From the NCBI RefSeq assembly GCF_028276765.1, contig NZ_JAPYVU010000013.1:1-36783 (forward strand): a DNA stretch of 36,783 nt, in the 5' to 3' direction. The notes under the pieces are model-generated. The model made no database searches, had not been told where the DNA came from, and was given only the letters and a program-made list of their open reading frames with translations. The translations under genes were made by a program, and so were the position numbers. Shown here piece by piece: positions 25,701 to 34,433 of this stretch. The stretch is from Sulfurihydrogenibium sp. GTDB lineage: Bacteria > Aquificota > Aquificia > Aquificales > Hydrogenothermaceae. Positions within the stretch are counted from its first letter, which is position 1, and each line of letters opens with the position of its first letter.

Positions 25701-27722
25701 TTGGAAGCGGTTATTGTAATAACCATAGTTTACTTTTTAATCTCCTTTCTTACAAATACAATTAAACGAAAAGATGTCTTTATCATATCAGCTATTTTAA
25801 CATATATTATAGATTATCTACTCAAATATAAAGGAATAAATTTTGATATTTTATCTTTATTTTTCTTATCTTTAATACTTCATGCAAAATTTAAAAAAGA
25901 GGATGTTAAAATACTATTCATTGTCATCGCTTACTATATCAGCTTAACACTGATTGTTAATTTTTTCCAAGATTTCAAATTTATAAAAGCTTTTTATTTT
26001 TTAGGATTGGTAGTTTTAAATCAAAAATCCAAAACCATTGAAAAAATTTGGTTAAGTGTTATCTCTGTATCTTTTATTTTAAGTTTAATAAATTTAAATT
26101 TCTTTAGTTACGGCATTGCTTTAATTTTACTATTTTTTGTATATTTAAAAATTTTGGAATATAAAGAAAATTTAGAAGAAAATCAAGAGGAGTTTAAGAA
26201 GAAAATTGCAAGAACAATAGAGATAGAAGTAAAAAGAGAATACGAAAAACTTGAGCTTAAATTACAGTTAGCTTATAAAAAACTAAAAGAGTTATTTAAG
26301 CTTAATACTTTTATTATAAAAGAGATTTCTTTAAATGAAATGGCACAAAAAATTGTAGAAGGTTTGATAGATTTAGGATACGCTGGTGCATACATATATA
26401 TTTCAAATGAAAATTTATCTAAGAAAGGAGGTTTTATCCCAAATTTAAAGATTATTACCGAAGGAATGAAAGATAAAACTACCGTCTCAACTTTAGAGAA
26501 TGAAAAGCTAATTTATATACCTTTAAAAGATGAAAAAGGTCTTTTGGGTTATCTGGTGGTTTATTCTAAAACCTCCTTAACACCAGAGGAAATTGAGTAT
26601 TTGATTACGTATGCTAACTCTATCTCAAACATTATTGCAAAAACAAATTACTTTTTAGAAATAGTTAAATTAAGGGATTTAATTTATAGAACTATAGAAG
26701 CTGTGAATATAGGTATTGTAGTTTTAGATAAAGATTTTAACATAGAAATTCTAAACAATTTTGCAAGAAAGTTTACAAGCCATGAAATTACAATTAACAA
26801 AAATTTATTTAAAGTTTTCCCACTTTTTAACTCAATAAAAGTACATTTAGAAGATGTCTTTTATACAAAAAAAGAATTTGAAACAAAAATTAAAGACCAA
26901 ACATCAAACAGAATTTTCGAGGTAAAAGCATTTCCAATCTCTTCTGAAGAAGCATTAAATGGTATGGTTATTGTTTTTGAAGATGTTACGGAAAAAGAAG
27001 AAATGGAAAATCAAATTATACAGTCGGAAAAACTTGCAGTTATTGGCAGATTAGTTGCTGGTATTTCACATGAGATAAGAAATCCATTAGCAATTATAAA
27101 CCAAAGTGCCTTTATGGTAAAAAGAAGGATTCAAAAATTATGTTCGAATGTTGATAATATTGATAACATTTTAGAATCGATCGAAAGAATTGAAAGAAAT
27201 GTAATTAGAGCGACAGACATAATAGAAAGATTATTGAATTTTTCTAAACCATACTATACAAAAGCTCAAAAAGTAAATCTTAAAGAAGCTGTTGAAGAAG
27301 CAATGAAATTAGCAACTCTGCAAACACAAAGAAGCGATATACAATTTTCAAAAAAACTATTAGATGTTTACGTAAAAGGTGATAAGAATGCATTAATACA
27401 ACTATTTATTAATTTAATTTTAAATGCAATAGAAGCTATAGAAAATAAAGGTAAGATAACAATAAAAATAATTCCTTTAAGAAGAGATGGAAATGTGAAA
27501 GTTGTAATAAAAGATACAGGAAAAGGAATTCCAGAAGAAATAATGGATAAGATCTTTGAGCCATTTTTTACGACAAAAGAAAAGGGGACAGGACTTGGTC
27601 TTGCGGTAAGTTATAGAATTGTTCAGGACCATGGTGGTAAAATGTTAGTCAGCAGTAAAGAAGGTGAAGGAACCGAATTTATTTTAATATTCCCAATGTA
27701 TAATGAGGAAGAGGGCGAATGA
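25701..27722 (+). CDS. Membrane sensor histidine kinase, NtrB-like (GAF-PAS-HisKA-HATPase)
   Basis: A 673-residue kinase. About six hydrophobic helices fill residues 1-150, followed by a coiled coil (155-200). A GAF-like domain comes next (about 205-315), then a PAS domain (about 325-435; GIVVLDKDFNIEILNN). HisKA has VAGISHEIRNPLA with the phosphorylated His457. The ATPase part has the N box NLILNAIEA (571-579), DTGKGIP (605-611), FEPFFTTK and GTGLGL (629-634). The start is TTG with GAAGG upstream. The stop overlaps the response regulator ATG, so the two form one sensor-regulator pair. The signal is unknown. Confidence 0.92.
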   Translation: MEAVIVITIVYFLISFLTNTIKRKDVFIISAILTYIIDYLLKYKGINFDILSLFFLSLILHAKFKKEDVKILFIVIAYYISLTLIVNFFQDFKFIKAFYFLGLVVLNQKSKTIEKIWLSVISVSFILSLINLNFFSYGIALILLFFVYLKILEYKENLEENQEEFKKKIARTIEIEVKREYEKLELKLQLAYKKLKELFKLNTFIIKEISLNEMAQKIVEGLIDLGYAGAYIYISNENLSKKGGFIPNLKIITEGMKDKTTVSTLENEKLIYIPLKDEKGLLGYLVVYSKTSLTPEEIEYLITYANSISNIIAKTNYFLEIVKLRDLIYRTIEAVNIGIVVLDKDFNIEILNNFARKFTSHEITINKNLFKVFPLFNSIKVHLEDVFYTKKEFETKIKDQTSNRIFEVKAFPISSEEALNGMVIVFEDVTEKEEMENQIIQSEKLAVIGRLVAGISHEIRNPLAIINQSAFMVKRRIQKLCSNVDNIDNILESIERIERNVIRATDIIERLLNFSKPYYTKAQKVNLKEAVEEAMKLATLQTQRSDIQFSKKLLDVYVKGDKNALIQLFINLILNAIEAIENKGKITIKIIPLRRDGNVKVVIKDTGKGIPEEIMDKIFEPFFTTKEKGTGLGLAVSYRIVQDHGGKMLVSSKEGEGTEFILIFPMYNEEEGE

Positions 27723-29122
27723 TGGAAAAGGGATATATTCTAGTTGTAGATGATGAAGAGGATTTATTAGTATCTTTTAAGGAAATATTAGAGGAAGAAG
27801 GATATAAAGTAGATATAGAATCTGATCCTGTTAAAGCTGTAGAGATGGTGAAAAATAATGATTATGACCTTATTATTTCTGATTTAAAAATGCCAGGTCT
27901 TGCCGGTAATGAATTTCTAAAAGAGATTAGAAAATATAATGGTTTTGTAAGCTTTATTATACTTACAGCCTACGGAACCGTTGATACAGCAGTAGAATGC
28001 ATGAAAAATGGAGCATACGATTACATATCTAAACCTGTGGATTTTAATGATGGAAAGATTTGGAAGTTAATAGAGGATGCTGTTAAAAAGACTAAGACAA
28101 TTAAAGAAAGTCAGCATTATAAGTCTCAATTGAACATCATCAAGTCAAGGGACAAGTTTAAAAATATAATAACGGTCAACTCATTGATGCAAGAAATTAT
28201 TGATTATTCCATAAAAATCGCAAACTTTGATTTTACTGTACTTATACATGGAGAAAGCGGCGTTGGCAAGGAGCTTTTCGCAAGAGCAATACATGAAGCA
28301 AGTCAAAGAAAAAACAATGTTTTTTTACCGGTCAACTGTGCTGCTATTTCTAAGGATATTATGGAGTCAGAATTCTTCGGCGCTAAAAAAGGGGTATATA
28401 CCGGTGCAGAAAAAGATAGGCCGGGTATTTTAGAGCTTGCAGACGGTGGAACGATTTTCTTAGATGAAATATCTGAGCTTCCATTAGACCTTCAAGCAAA
28501 ATTTTTAAGATTCTTGCAAGATAAGGAAGTTAGAAGGATAGGCGATGTAAGTGCTAAGAAAGTAGATTTAAGGGTTATTGCAGCAACAAACAAAGATTTA
28601 AAAGAATTGGTAAATCAAGGAAAGTTTAGAGAAGATTTATACTATAGATTAGAGGGTATAAAAATAGAAATTCCCCCACTTAGAGAAAGAAAAGAGGATA
28701 TCCCCGTTCTTGCTTACTACTTTTTAGAAGAGTTTAATAAAAAATACAACACCGATGTTAAAGGTTTTTCAAAAGATGCATTAGAAGCACTTATAAATTA
28801 TTCTTGGCCTGGAAATGTAAGACAACTTCAAAACGTTGTAAATGAAGCATGTATAATCGCTTTTGCAAAGGGGCAATTTATAGAATTAAACCATTTGCCA
28901 AAAGAGATAACCGGAATTGAAGATAAACATGCAATGATTTTTGACTATAACTTGGCAAAGAAAATGAACGATACAAACTTTACCACTAAGTATTTAAGAA
29001 ATCTATTATCTTTTACTAAAGGTAACATATCACAAGCAGCAAAACTTGCAAACATAGAAAGACAATCTCTTCAAAAATTGTTGAAAAAGTATAACGTAGA
29101 CCCGCAGGAGTTTAGGAAGTAA
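27719..29122 (+). CDS. NtrC-family sigma-54-dependent response regulator
   Basis: A 467-residue activator. The receiver domain has the acidic pocket DDEEDL (11-16) and the phosphorylated Asp55 (SDLKMPG). The AAA+ domain has Walker A GESGVGKE (178-185), Walker B FLDEIS (247-252) and arginine-finger stretches near LRERKEDIP. The sigma-54 contact loop is GVYTGA (225-230) rather than GAFTGA. A Fis-type helix-turn-helix ends the protein (GNISQAAKLANIERQSLQKL). It should activate sigma-54 promoters after phosphotransfer from the kinase it overlaps. A second ATG three bases in is an equal start candidate. Confidence 0.93.
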   Translation: MMEKGYILVVDDEEDLLVSFKEILEEEGYKVDIESDPVKAVEMVKNNDYDLIISDLKMPGLAGNEFLKEIRKYNGFVSFIILTAYGTVDTAVECMKNGAYDYISKPVDFNDGKIWKLIEDAVKKTKTIKESQHYKSQLNIIKSRDKFKNIITVNSLMQEIIDYSIKIANFDFTVLIHGESGVGKELFARAIHEASQRKNNVFLPVNCAAISKDIMESEFFGAKKGVYTGAEKDRPGILELADGGTIFLDEISELPLDLQAKFLRFLQDKEVRRIGDVSAKKVDLRVIAATNKDLKELVNQGKFREDLYYRLEGIKIEIPPLRERKEDIPVLAYYFLEEFNKKYNTDVKGFSKDALEALINYSWPGNVRQLQNVVNEACIIAFAKGQFIELNHLPKEITGIEDKHAMIFDYNLAKKMNDTNFTTKYLRNLLSFTKGNISQAAKLANIERQSLQKLLKKYNVDPQEFRK

Positions 29123-29192
29123 AGTCTGTATTTAGGGATTTTTAAAAAATTTAATAAGCGATCCTGAGGATAAGAAAAAGACAACTTAAACC

Positions 29193-29344
29193 GAGACTGT
29201 TCCAAAAATATACACTGTTATTCTGCAGCTGGCGAAGAATCTCCTGCTTTTTCTTTTCAAAAAACCAAAAGAGTAGACCCTTTTTAGACTTACGTTCTCA
29301 AAATGACAAAAAAGTAAACTTACAAAAATTTTTACAGCATTTTC
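29193..29344 (+). repeat. Palindromic MITE-like element, forward copy
   Basis: A 152-bp copy. The left end GAGACTGTTCCAAAAAT is perfect; the right end reads ATTTTTACAGCATTTTC. The left half (TTATTCTGCAGCTGGCGAAG, then AATCTCC) is intact; the right half is decayed (TAGACCCTTTTTAGACTTACG, then TTCTCAAAATGAC). It lies between the convergent NtrC-like and Yip1-like genes. Confidence 0.78.
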
Positions 29345-29385
29345 AATCTAAATTTTCTCCAAACCGGCACAACTTGTAAATTAAA

Positions 29386-30036
29386 TTAGCCAATTAGCAT
29401 CTGAATAAGCTTAGTTTGAAGCATTCCTAAAATTCCACTTAATATTACATAAAAGATAATAAGTACCACTATAAACTGAAAGTTTTTAGAATTTTCTGAA
29501 GGAACTTTTAAAATCTTTTCACTTCCTATATAAATAATGTAAAACATATAGAAGCTGCTTAGAAACAACACAATAGCAGTTAATGGAGAATTTATCATAT
29601 ATATAATTTCAGATATATAAACGGGTATAACAGCATAGACTACAAGGTTAAATACTTTCATTGGATTATCCTCGCCGCCAAAAGATTTGCCAAAAAAGTA
29701 AGTTAAACCTGTTAAAAATATAGGTTTAAAAGTTTCAAATACCCATACAATCAATAAGAAAATTAAAATTTTATTAAAATCATTATTTTGAAGCATGTTT
29801 AAAATTAAATTCATATAGTCAATAGTTGATTTATCAGCCTTTGGGTCATTTTTAAGCATGTCTAAAAACTGGTTTATAGAAGAAACATAGTTTGACTTTA
29901 AAACTGTAAAACCAATCAGATATCCAAGCACCGGAAAGAAAGAGAAAGGAAGAATATATTTTAAAAACATTTCAAAGTAGCCTTTAATCTCTAAGTTTTC
30001 CATAGATTTTTTTGGATTTAAATATATATCTAACAT
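29386..30036 (-). CDS. Yip1-domain membrane protein
   Basis: A 216-residue protein with about five hydrophobic helices, starting after a short soluble N-terminus (MLDIYLNPKKSMENLEIKG). The order of helices and the N-terminal 'NP..S' followed by a membrane domain are typical of bacterial YIP1/YIF-like proteins. No enzymatic residue is apparent. The function is unknown. GAGGTGG precedes the ATG. It diverges from the DHQ synthase II gene across a 112-bp spacer that holds a palindrome. Confidence 0.65.
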   Translation of the reverse strand: MLDIYLNPKKSMENLEIKGYFEMFLKYILPFSFFPVLGYLIGFTVLKSNYVSSINQFLDMLKNDPKADKSTIDYMNLILNMLQNNDFNKILIFLLIVWVFETFKPIFLTGLTYFFGKSFGGEDNPMKVFNLVVYAVIPVYISEIIYMINSPLTAIVLFLSSFYMFYIIYIGSEKILKVPSENSKNFQFIVVLIIFYVILSGILGMLQTKLIQMLIG

Positions 30037-30075
30037 TCAACCACCTCAAACGATGCTTTATTAGTTTTTTAATTA

Positions 30076-30115
30076 TACCATTTTAATGGTAATCATAATT
30101 ATTTTGTGATAAAAT
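30076..30115 (+). promoter_or_regulatory. Promoter with operator-like palindrome before the DHQ synthase II gene
   Basis: TACCATT-TT-AATGGTA (30076-30091) is a perfect inverted repeat with 7-bp arms. TGATAAAAT (30107-30115) is an extended -10. The palindrome would cover the -35 region (about 30087-30092), a typical repressor position, and it is also within reach of the divergent gene. Confidence 0.45.
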
Positions 30116-30148
30116 TAAGAAAACCATAAACTTAGTTAAGGAGAGTGA

Positions 30149-31144
30149 ATGAAAGAGTTTATTCTTGATGCAAGAAACGTTCCTAAAGCTGTAATAACAA
30201 CTGCGATAGAATCTGGAGTTGATTTTATATTAATAAAAGAAGAACAAGCAAATGAGATAAAAAAGCTTGGAAGAGTTAAATTGATAGTCCAAGACAAAGA
30301 AGGAAATCTTTCTGATGATTTTGTAATAGTAAAAATAGAAAATAAAGCCGATGAGGAAAAGGCGGCAAATCTTGCAAAAAGTGGTAAAAAAGTAATCGTA
30401 GAAACAACAGATTGGACTATCATTCCACTTGAAAACTTAATTGCCCAATCTCCCAACATATACTCAATTGTAAAAAATTCAGAAGAAGCAAAAACTTCTG
30501 TTGGCATTCTTGAAAAGGGAGTTAAAGGCGTTGTTTTAACAACAACAGATATAAACGAAGTTAAAAAGGTAGCTAAGGTTATTAAAGAAGATACTGAAAA
30601 ATTAAACTTTATTAAAGCAAAAGTGACAGCAATAAAACCTATTGGAATGGGTGATAGGGTTGCGGTAGATACGACTTCTCTTTTAAAACGTGGTGAAGGA
30701 ATGCTTGTCGGAAATTCTTCAGCCGGAATGATTTTAGTTCATGGAGAAACAGAAGAATCTGAATACGTAGCTTCAAGACCGTTTAGAGTTAATGCCGGCG
30801 CGGTTCATATGTATACAAGAGTACCAAATGGAAAAACTACCTATTTAAGTGAGCTTTCAGCAGGAAAAGAAGTTATGATATATGACTTTAACGGAAACGG
30901 AAGGGTTGTCTATGTAGGAAGGGCTAAGGTAGAAAGAAGACCCATGCTTTTAATAGAAGCTGAATATGAAGGAAAAAAACTATCAGCAGTACTACAAAAT
31001 GCAGAGACAATAAGAGTTGTAAAACCTGACGGAACGCCTATATCTGTGGTAGATTTAAAAGTCGGGGATGAAATTGTCGGCTATGTAGAAGAGGCTGGAA
31101 GACACTTTGGAATGAAAGTAGAAGAAACTATTTTGGAGAAATAA
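30149..31144 (+). CDS. 3-dehydroquinate synthase II, archaeal type
   Basis: A 331-residue enzyme of the family first found in methanogens. There, 2-amino-3,7-dideoxy-threo-hept-6-ulosonate is oxidatively deaminated and cyclised to 3-dehydroquinate with NAD, feeding aromatic amino acid synthesis without the standard AroB. Evidence is whole-length resemblance: VDTTSLLKRGEGMLVGNSS, LVHGETEESEYVASRPFRVN, AGAVHMY and SELSAGKEV. Aquifex has a homologue from memory. Whether standard AroB also exists in this genome cannot be seen. AAGGAGAG lies before the ATG. The MCE gene follows after 2 nt. Confidence 0.88.
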   Translation: MKEFILDARNVPKAVITTAIESGVDFILIKEEQANEIKKLGRVKLIVQDKEGNLSDDFVIVKIENKADEEKAANLAKSGKKVIVETTDWTIIPLENLIAQSPNIYSIVKNSEEAKTSVGILEKGVKGVVLTTTDINEVKKVAKVIKEDTEKLNFIKAKVTAIKPIGMGDRVAVDTTSLLKRGEGMLVGNSSAGMILVHGETEESEYVASRPFRVNAGAVHMYTRVPNGKTTYLSELSAGKEVMIYDFNGNGRVVYVGRAKVERRPMLLIEAEYEGKKLSAVLQNAETIRVVKPDGTPISVVDLKVGDEIVGYVEEAGRHFGMKVEETILEK

Positions 31145-31146
31145 AA

Positions 31147-32694
31147 ATGAAAACTTCACAAAAAGTAGGAATATTTGTTTTATTAGTATCAATTCTAACA
31201 GGATATTTGATTATAAAATTTAGCGGCAAAGAGTTAGGCCAATCTTTTAAGACTTACTATGTTTACTTTGATGATGCTCAGGGTTTATCTAAGGGTGCCG
31301 ATGTTCAGGTTTTAGGTGTAAAAGCAGGTAGAGTTGAAGATATAACCTTTGAAAATGGAAAAGTTAAAGCACTCTTAAAGATAAAAAAAGAAATACCCTT
31401 ATACAAAAATGCAACTGTTTCAATTAGAACTTATGGTTTAATGGGGGATAAGTATATTTATATAGACCCGGGCAGTCCTAACACAGGCAATTTAGCAGAA
31501 AATCAGGTTATCCAAAATCAAGCAAAAATTGCTTCAACGGAAGAGATGATAAATCAAATCAATGTTGCAGCGCAAAAATTTGCTCAGCTAATGGATAACT
31601 TAAACAAAGCCACCGGTGATGATAGATTAAAGAAACTCATAGAAGACTTTGATAAATTTGCTTCAAACACAAATGATGTTGTAGTAGAAAACAAAGAAGA
31701 TATAAGACAGTCTATAGCTAATATCAGACAGATTACAGCAGATATTAGACAACAGCTTCCAAGCATTATTCAAAACTTAGACAAAACTCTTGAAAACACT
31801 AAAAATATAACAGCAGAAAACAGAGAAGATATAAGAAAGTTGATCGCTAACTTAAAAGACCTATCTGTTGCATTGAAAGAAAAAGCTCCAAAGACACTTG
31901 ATTCTGTAGATAAGGCAGCTACACAAATAGAACAAGCCGTTAGTGAAAATAGACAAGATTTAAAACTCTCAATTGAAAATATCAGAAAAGCATCCCAAAA
32001 CTTAAACGAACTTTTGGCAAAAGTTAACGAAGGAAAAGGAACTCTTGGAAAATTAGTAAATCAAGATGATTTATACAATAATGTAAATGAGGGTGTAAAA
32101 TCATTCGCAGAGCCGTTTAAAGTTGTAAAAGAGTCAAATCTTGAAGTTATCATGCAAGGTGAGAAACATACAGGAAACGATGATTCAAAAGCTGGTGCAG
32201 CATTTAGATTTATACCAACAGATGACAGATACTACTATGTTGGAATACTTTCTAACTCTCAAGGTTATGTAGATAAAAAAGAAGAAATTACTTCAAACGG
32301 AACAACTACAACATACGTAACTAAAAAATATGGAATACTTTTCGACCTTCAATATGCAAGAAAAATATTAACACTTGGCTCTACACAGCTTTGGGCTCGT
32401 TTTGGTATTAAAGACTCTTCAGCAGACCTTGGTGCAGATATAGTATTAAACGATAATTTGAGATTAGTGTCAGACCTTTATAAATTTAACAGAAAAGATT
32501 TGATAAATCAGCCAAACAATCCTGAGTTAGACATTGGGCTTGAGTACAGATTTAGTGGTTATCCAATATTTGTAAAATTTGGTGGCTCTGATTTAATAAA
32601 CAGTTCTGTTAGAGGCTTTTACATAGGTGGTGGATTTGTATTTACAGACAATTATTTAAAATATCTTCTCGGCAGCTTGCCAAAAGTTAGATAA
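31147..32694 (+). CDS. MCE/MlaD-family lipid-transport protein with C-terminal beta domain
   Basis: A 515-residue envelope protein. One membrane anchor (about 8-25; VGIFVLLVSILTGYLIIKF) is followed by the MCE domain (about 35-115; DDAQGLSKGADVQVLGVKAG, GLMGDKYIYIDPG). MCE rings carry lipids between the membranes. A long helical region (about 125-330) has three related segments: ENKEDIRQSIANIRQ, ENREDIRKLIANLKD and ENRQDLKLSIENIRK. The C-terminus (335-515) is rich in alternating beta strands, like an outer-membrane or barrel-forming part. MlaE and MlaF partners are not adjacent. The first gene of the unit, 2 nt upstream, is metabolic and unrelated. Confidence 0.85.
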   Translation: MKTSQKVGIFVLLVSILTGYLIIKFSGKELGQSFKTYYVYFDDAQGLSKGADVQVLGVKAGRVEDITFENGKVKALLKIKKEIPLYKNATVSIRTYGLMGDKYIYIDPGSPNTGNLAENQVIQNQAKIASTEEMINQINVAAQKFAQLMDNLNKATGDDRLKKLIEDFDKFASNTNDVVVENKEDIRQSIANIRQITADIRQQLPSIIQNLDKTLENTKNITAENREDIRKLIANLKDLSVALKEKAPKTLDSVDKAATQIEQAVSENRQDLKLSIENIRKASQNLNELLAKVNEGKGTLGKLVNQDDLYNNVNEGVKSFAEPFKVVKESNLEVIMQGEKHTGNDDSKAGAAFRFIPTDDRYYYVGILSNSQGYVDKKEEITSNGTTTTYVTKKYGILFDLQYARKILTLGSTQLWARFGIKDSSADLGADIVLNDNLRLVSDLYKFNRKDLINQPNNPELDIGLEYRFSGYPIFVKFGGSDLINSSVRGFYIGGGFVFTDNYLKYLLGSLPKVR

Positions 32695-32707
32695 AATTTG
32701 GGGGTAA

Positions 32708-33424
32708 ATGATGAAGAGAGAAAGAGAAAGGATAAATATAGATAAAATAGAGACTCTAAAAGAATTAGACCTATTTAAAGAGCTTAAAGAAGAAGAGTTG
32801 AAGAATATAGAAAAGTTCTTTGTTGCAAAGAAATTTAAGAAAGGTGAATACATATTCTATGAAGGAGATAAAGAGCCGGGTATATACTTTGTGATAGATG
32901 GAATAGTAAAGCTAATCAAAGAAACGAACGAAGGCAAAACTGTAATACTAAGACTTGCAACAAAAGGCGAGAGCTTCGGCTGGCTTGTTATGAAAGATAA
33001 CAGACCACCTGTTAATACTTATACAGCTCAAGCTTTAATTGATACAACAGTTTTATATATATCAAATCAAGATTTCTTAAAACTGCTTTTAATGTATCCT
33101 GCTTTAGCAGTAAGAATAACGTGCGAGCTTACTAAAAATATTCTTGAAGCATATGACAGACTTAAAAGCTTAGCTGTTGAAAAGGTAGAAGGAAGAATAG
33201 CAACGCTTATTCTTGAACTTGTTGACAAGATTGGAAAGAAAGAAGGCGATAACGTAGTAATAAATGCTCCAATAACAAGACAAGATATAGCAGAAATGGC
33301 AGGAACAACGGTAGAAACAGCAATTAGAGTAATAAGCAGATGGAAAAAAGAAGGAATATTAGACACAGAAAGGGGTAAAATAGAGATTTTTGATATAGAT
33401 TATCTTCAAGATTTGATTAGTTAA
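32708..33424 (+). CDS. Crp/Fnr-family transcriptional regulator
   Basis: A 238-residue regulator. The cyclic-nucleotide-binding-type beta barrel covers about 20-135 (FKKGEYIFYEGDKEPGIYF), followed by a dimer helix and a winged helix-turn-helix (ITRQDIAEMAGTTVETAIRV, about 188-208). There is no N-terminal cysteine set, so it is not an oxygen-sensing FNR with an iron-sulfur cluster. The cAMP-contact RS pair of CRP is not evident either. The effector is unknown. GGGGG lies just before the ATG. It may control its neighbours or respiratory genes, but no site was found. Confidence 0.88.
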   Translation: MMKRERERINIDKIETLKELDLFKELKEEELKNIEKFFVAKKFKKGEYIFYEGDKEPGIYFVIDGIVKLIKETNEGKTVILRLATKGESFGWLVMKDNRPPVNTYTAQALIDTTVLYISNQDFLKLLLMYPALAVRITCELTKNILEAYDRLKSLAVEKVEGRIATLILELVDKIGKKEGDNVVINAPITRQDIAEMAGTTVETAIRVISRWKKEGILDTERGKIEIFDIDYLQDLIS

Positions 33425-33452
33425 ACCATCAAAAATTATTTAGCTAAACAAT

Positions 33453-33779
33453 ATGAAAAACTTATTAAGAAAACTTTTAGCATTTGTGATAAGTTTTATT
33501 CTATTTTTTTCATTTCCGTCTTTTGCAAAAGGCGGTAGAGGTGGAAGCTTAGGTAAGATACACAAGGTTTATATTAGAGACAGAAACCCTGCACTCTCAC
33601 TCTATGAATTGTACAAAGATTCTACTTCTGGTTATGTTTTACTGGGTGTATTTGCTGTTTATTTCGTATTTAATATTGGACTTGCCGCATTCGTTCTTGC
33701 AAGAGAATTAATATCAGCAAAAATGCAAAATAATAATCAAAAAATAAATTCATCAGAAGATTTACATTTAAAAAAATAA
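33453..33779 (+). CDS. Small exported membrane protein, unknown function
   Basis: A 108-residue protein that I do not recognise. A signal-like segment (LLRKLLAFVISFILFFSFPS, then FAKGG) is followed by a Gly-rich stretch. One further membrane helix comes next (GYVLLGVFAVYFVFNIGLAA). The tail is polar and ends SSEDLHLKK. No Shine-Dalgarno is seen before the ATG. The stop TAA directly follows seven A residues (33770-33776), a slippery sequence; a -1 shift would lead straight into the next frame and a fused protein of about 320 residues. Confidence 0.6.
   Translation: MKNLLRKLLAFVISFILFFSFPSFAKGGRGGSLGKIHKVYIRDRNPALSLYELYKDSTSGYVLLGVFAVYFVFNIGLAAFVLARELISAKMQNNNQKINSSEDLHLKK
33770..33779 (+). 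other. Slippery A7 run directly before a stop codon
   Basis: In the frame of the 108-residue protein the codons read TTA AAA AAA TAA, so A-AAA-AAA is a canonical -1 slippery heptamer. After the shift the reading is TTA AAA AAA ATA AAT TTT, and it stays open to 34417. This could be programmed frameshifting, polymerase slippage, phase variation, or a mutation or sequence error in an A run. Confidence 0.4.
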
Positions 33780-33814
33780 ATTTTGCTGAACTAAGAGATG
33801 ATGAACCAATTACA

Positions 33815-34417
33815 GTGCTAAAAAATAATTTTAGCTTAATATCAATTTTTGCAAAATTATTATTATTTGTGTTTATTTTAGTTGCAGCAATTTCAATGAC
33901 AGCTATTACAATTTTTCTTATATACAAAATTAAAGAAGAGCCAACCTATTATGCTCACTACATTTATTTAATTTTTGGTATAATGGGAAGTTTAGTAAGT
34001 ATAGGTTTTTTAAATCTTTCTTTAACTCTCTTTAATTTGAAATACATCAAGGTTTACAAAAATAAAATCATTCAAAATGCTTTTATCAAATGGCTACCTC
34101 CTTTTAATAGAAGCATAAATTTAGATCAAAAAGATTTAAAGATAAAAATTTATATTACTTCTAAGAATGTCTATCATATTATATTTACAGATAACCTTTC
34201 ATTAGTTAGAAACCTCTTGCTTAGTTTATTTTCTTTCGATTTCTTTTATCCTAAGGTGATACATATTTTTTTTAATATTAAAACTAAGTTTTACAGTACT
34301 TGCTCCTCTAAAAATGAAGTATTGAGATTTATAAATTTTCTTTTAGAGAAAATAGAAAATACTGAAGATAGAGAAAAATTAGAAGAACTTAGACAGAAAA
34401 TATTGATGGCATTGTAA
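33815..34417 (+). CDS. Membrane protein of unknown function, possibly the second half of a fused gene
   Basis: A 200-residue reading from a GTG start. Two membrane helices occur near the N-terminus (IFAKLLLFVFILVAAISMTA; HYIYLIFGIMGSLVSIGFLN). A soluble, Lys/Phe-rich part follows, and a charged helix ends the protein (NTEDREKLEELRQKILMAL). I do not recognise the family. The GTG has no ribosome binding site. The frame is open upstream to 33737, and the codons before the GTG read like protein (INFAELRDDEPIT). I therefore suspect that translation normally arrives from the 108-residue ORF by a -1 shift, or that the gene is broken. Confidence 0.5.
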   Translation: MLKNNFSLISIFAKLLLFVFILVAAISMTAITIFLIYKIKEEPTYYAHYIYLIFGIMGSLVSIGFLNLSLTLFNLKYIKVYKNKIIQNAFIKWLPPFNRSINLDQKDLKIKIYITSKNVYHIIFTDNLSLVRNLLLSLFSFDFFYPKVIHIFFNIKTKFYSTCSSKNEVLRFINFLLEKIENTEDREKLEELRQKILMAL

Positions 34418-34433
34418 ATCAAGAACTAATTTT

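Noticed and set aside
33798-33821. ATGATG at 33798 as the start of the second small membrane protein
   Set aside because: It is in another frame and stops after seven codons, so it cannot start the 34417-ending ORF.
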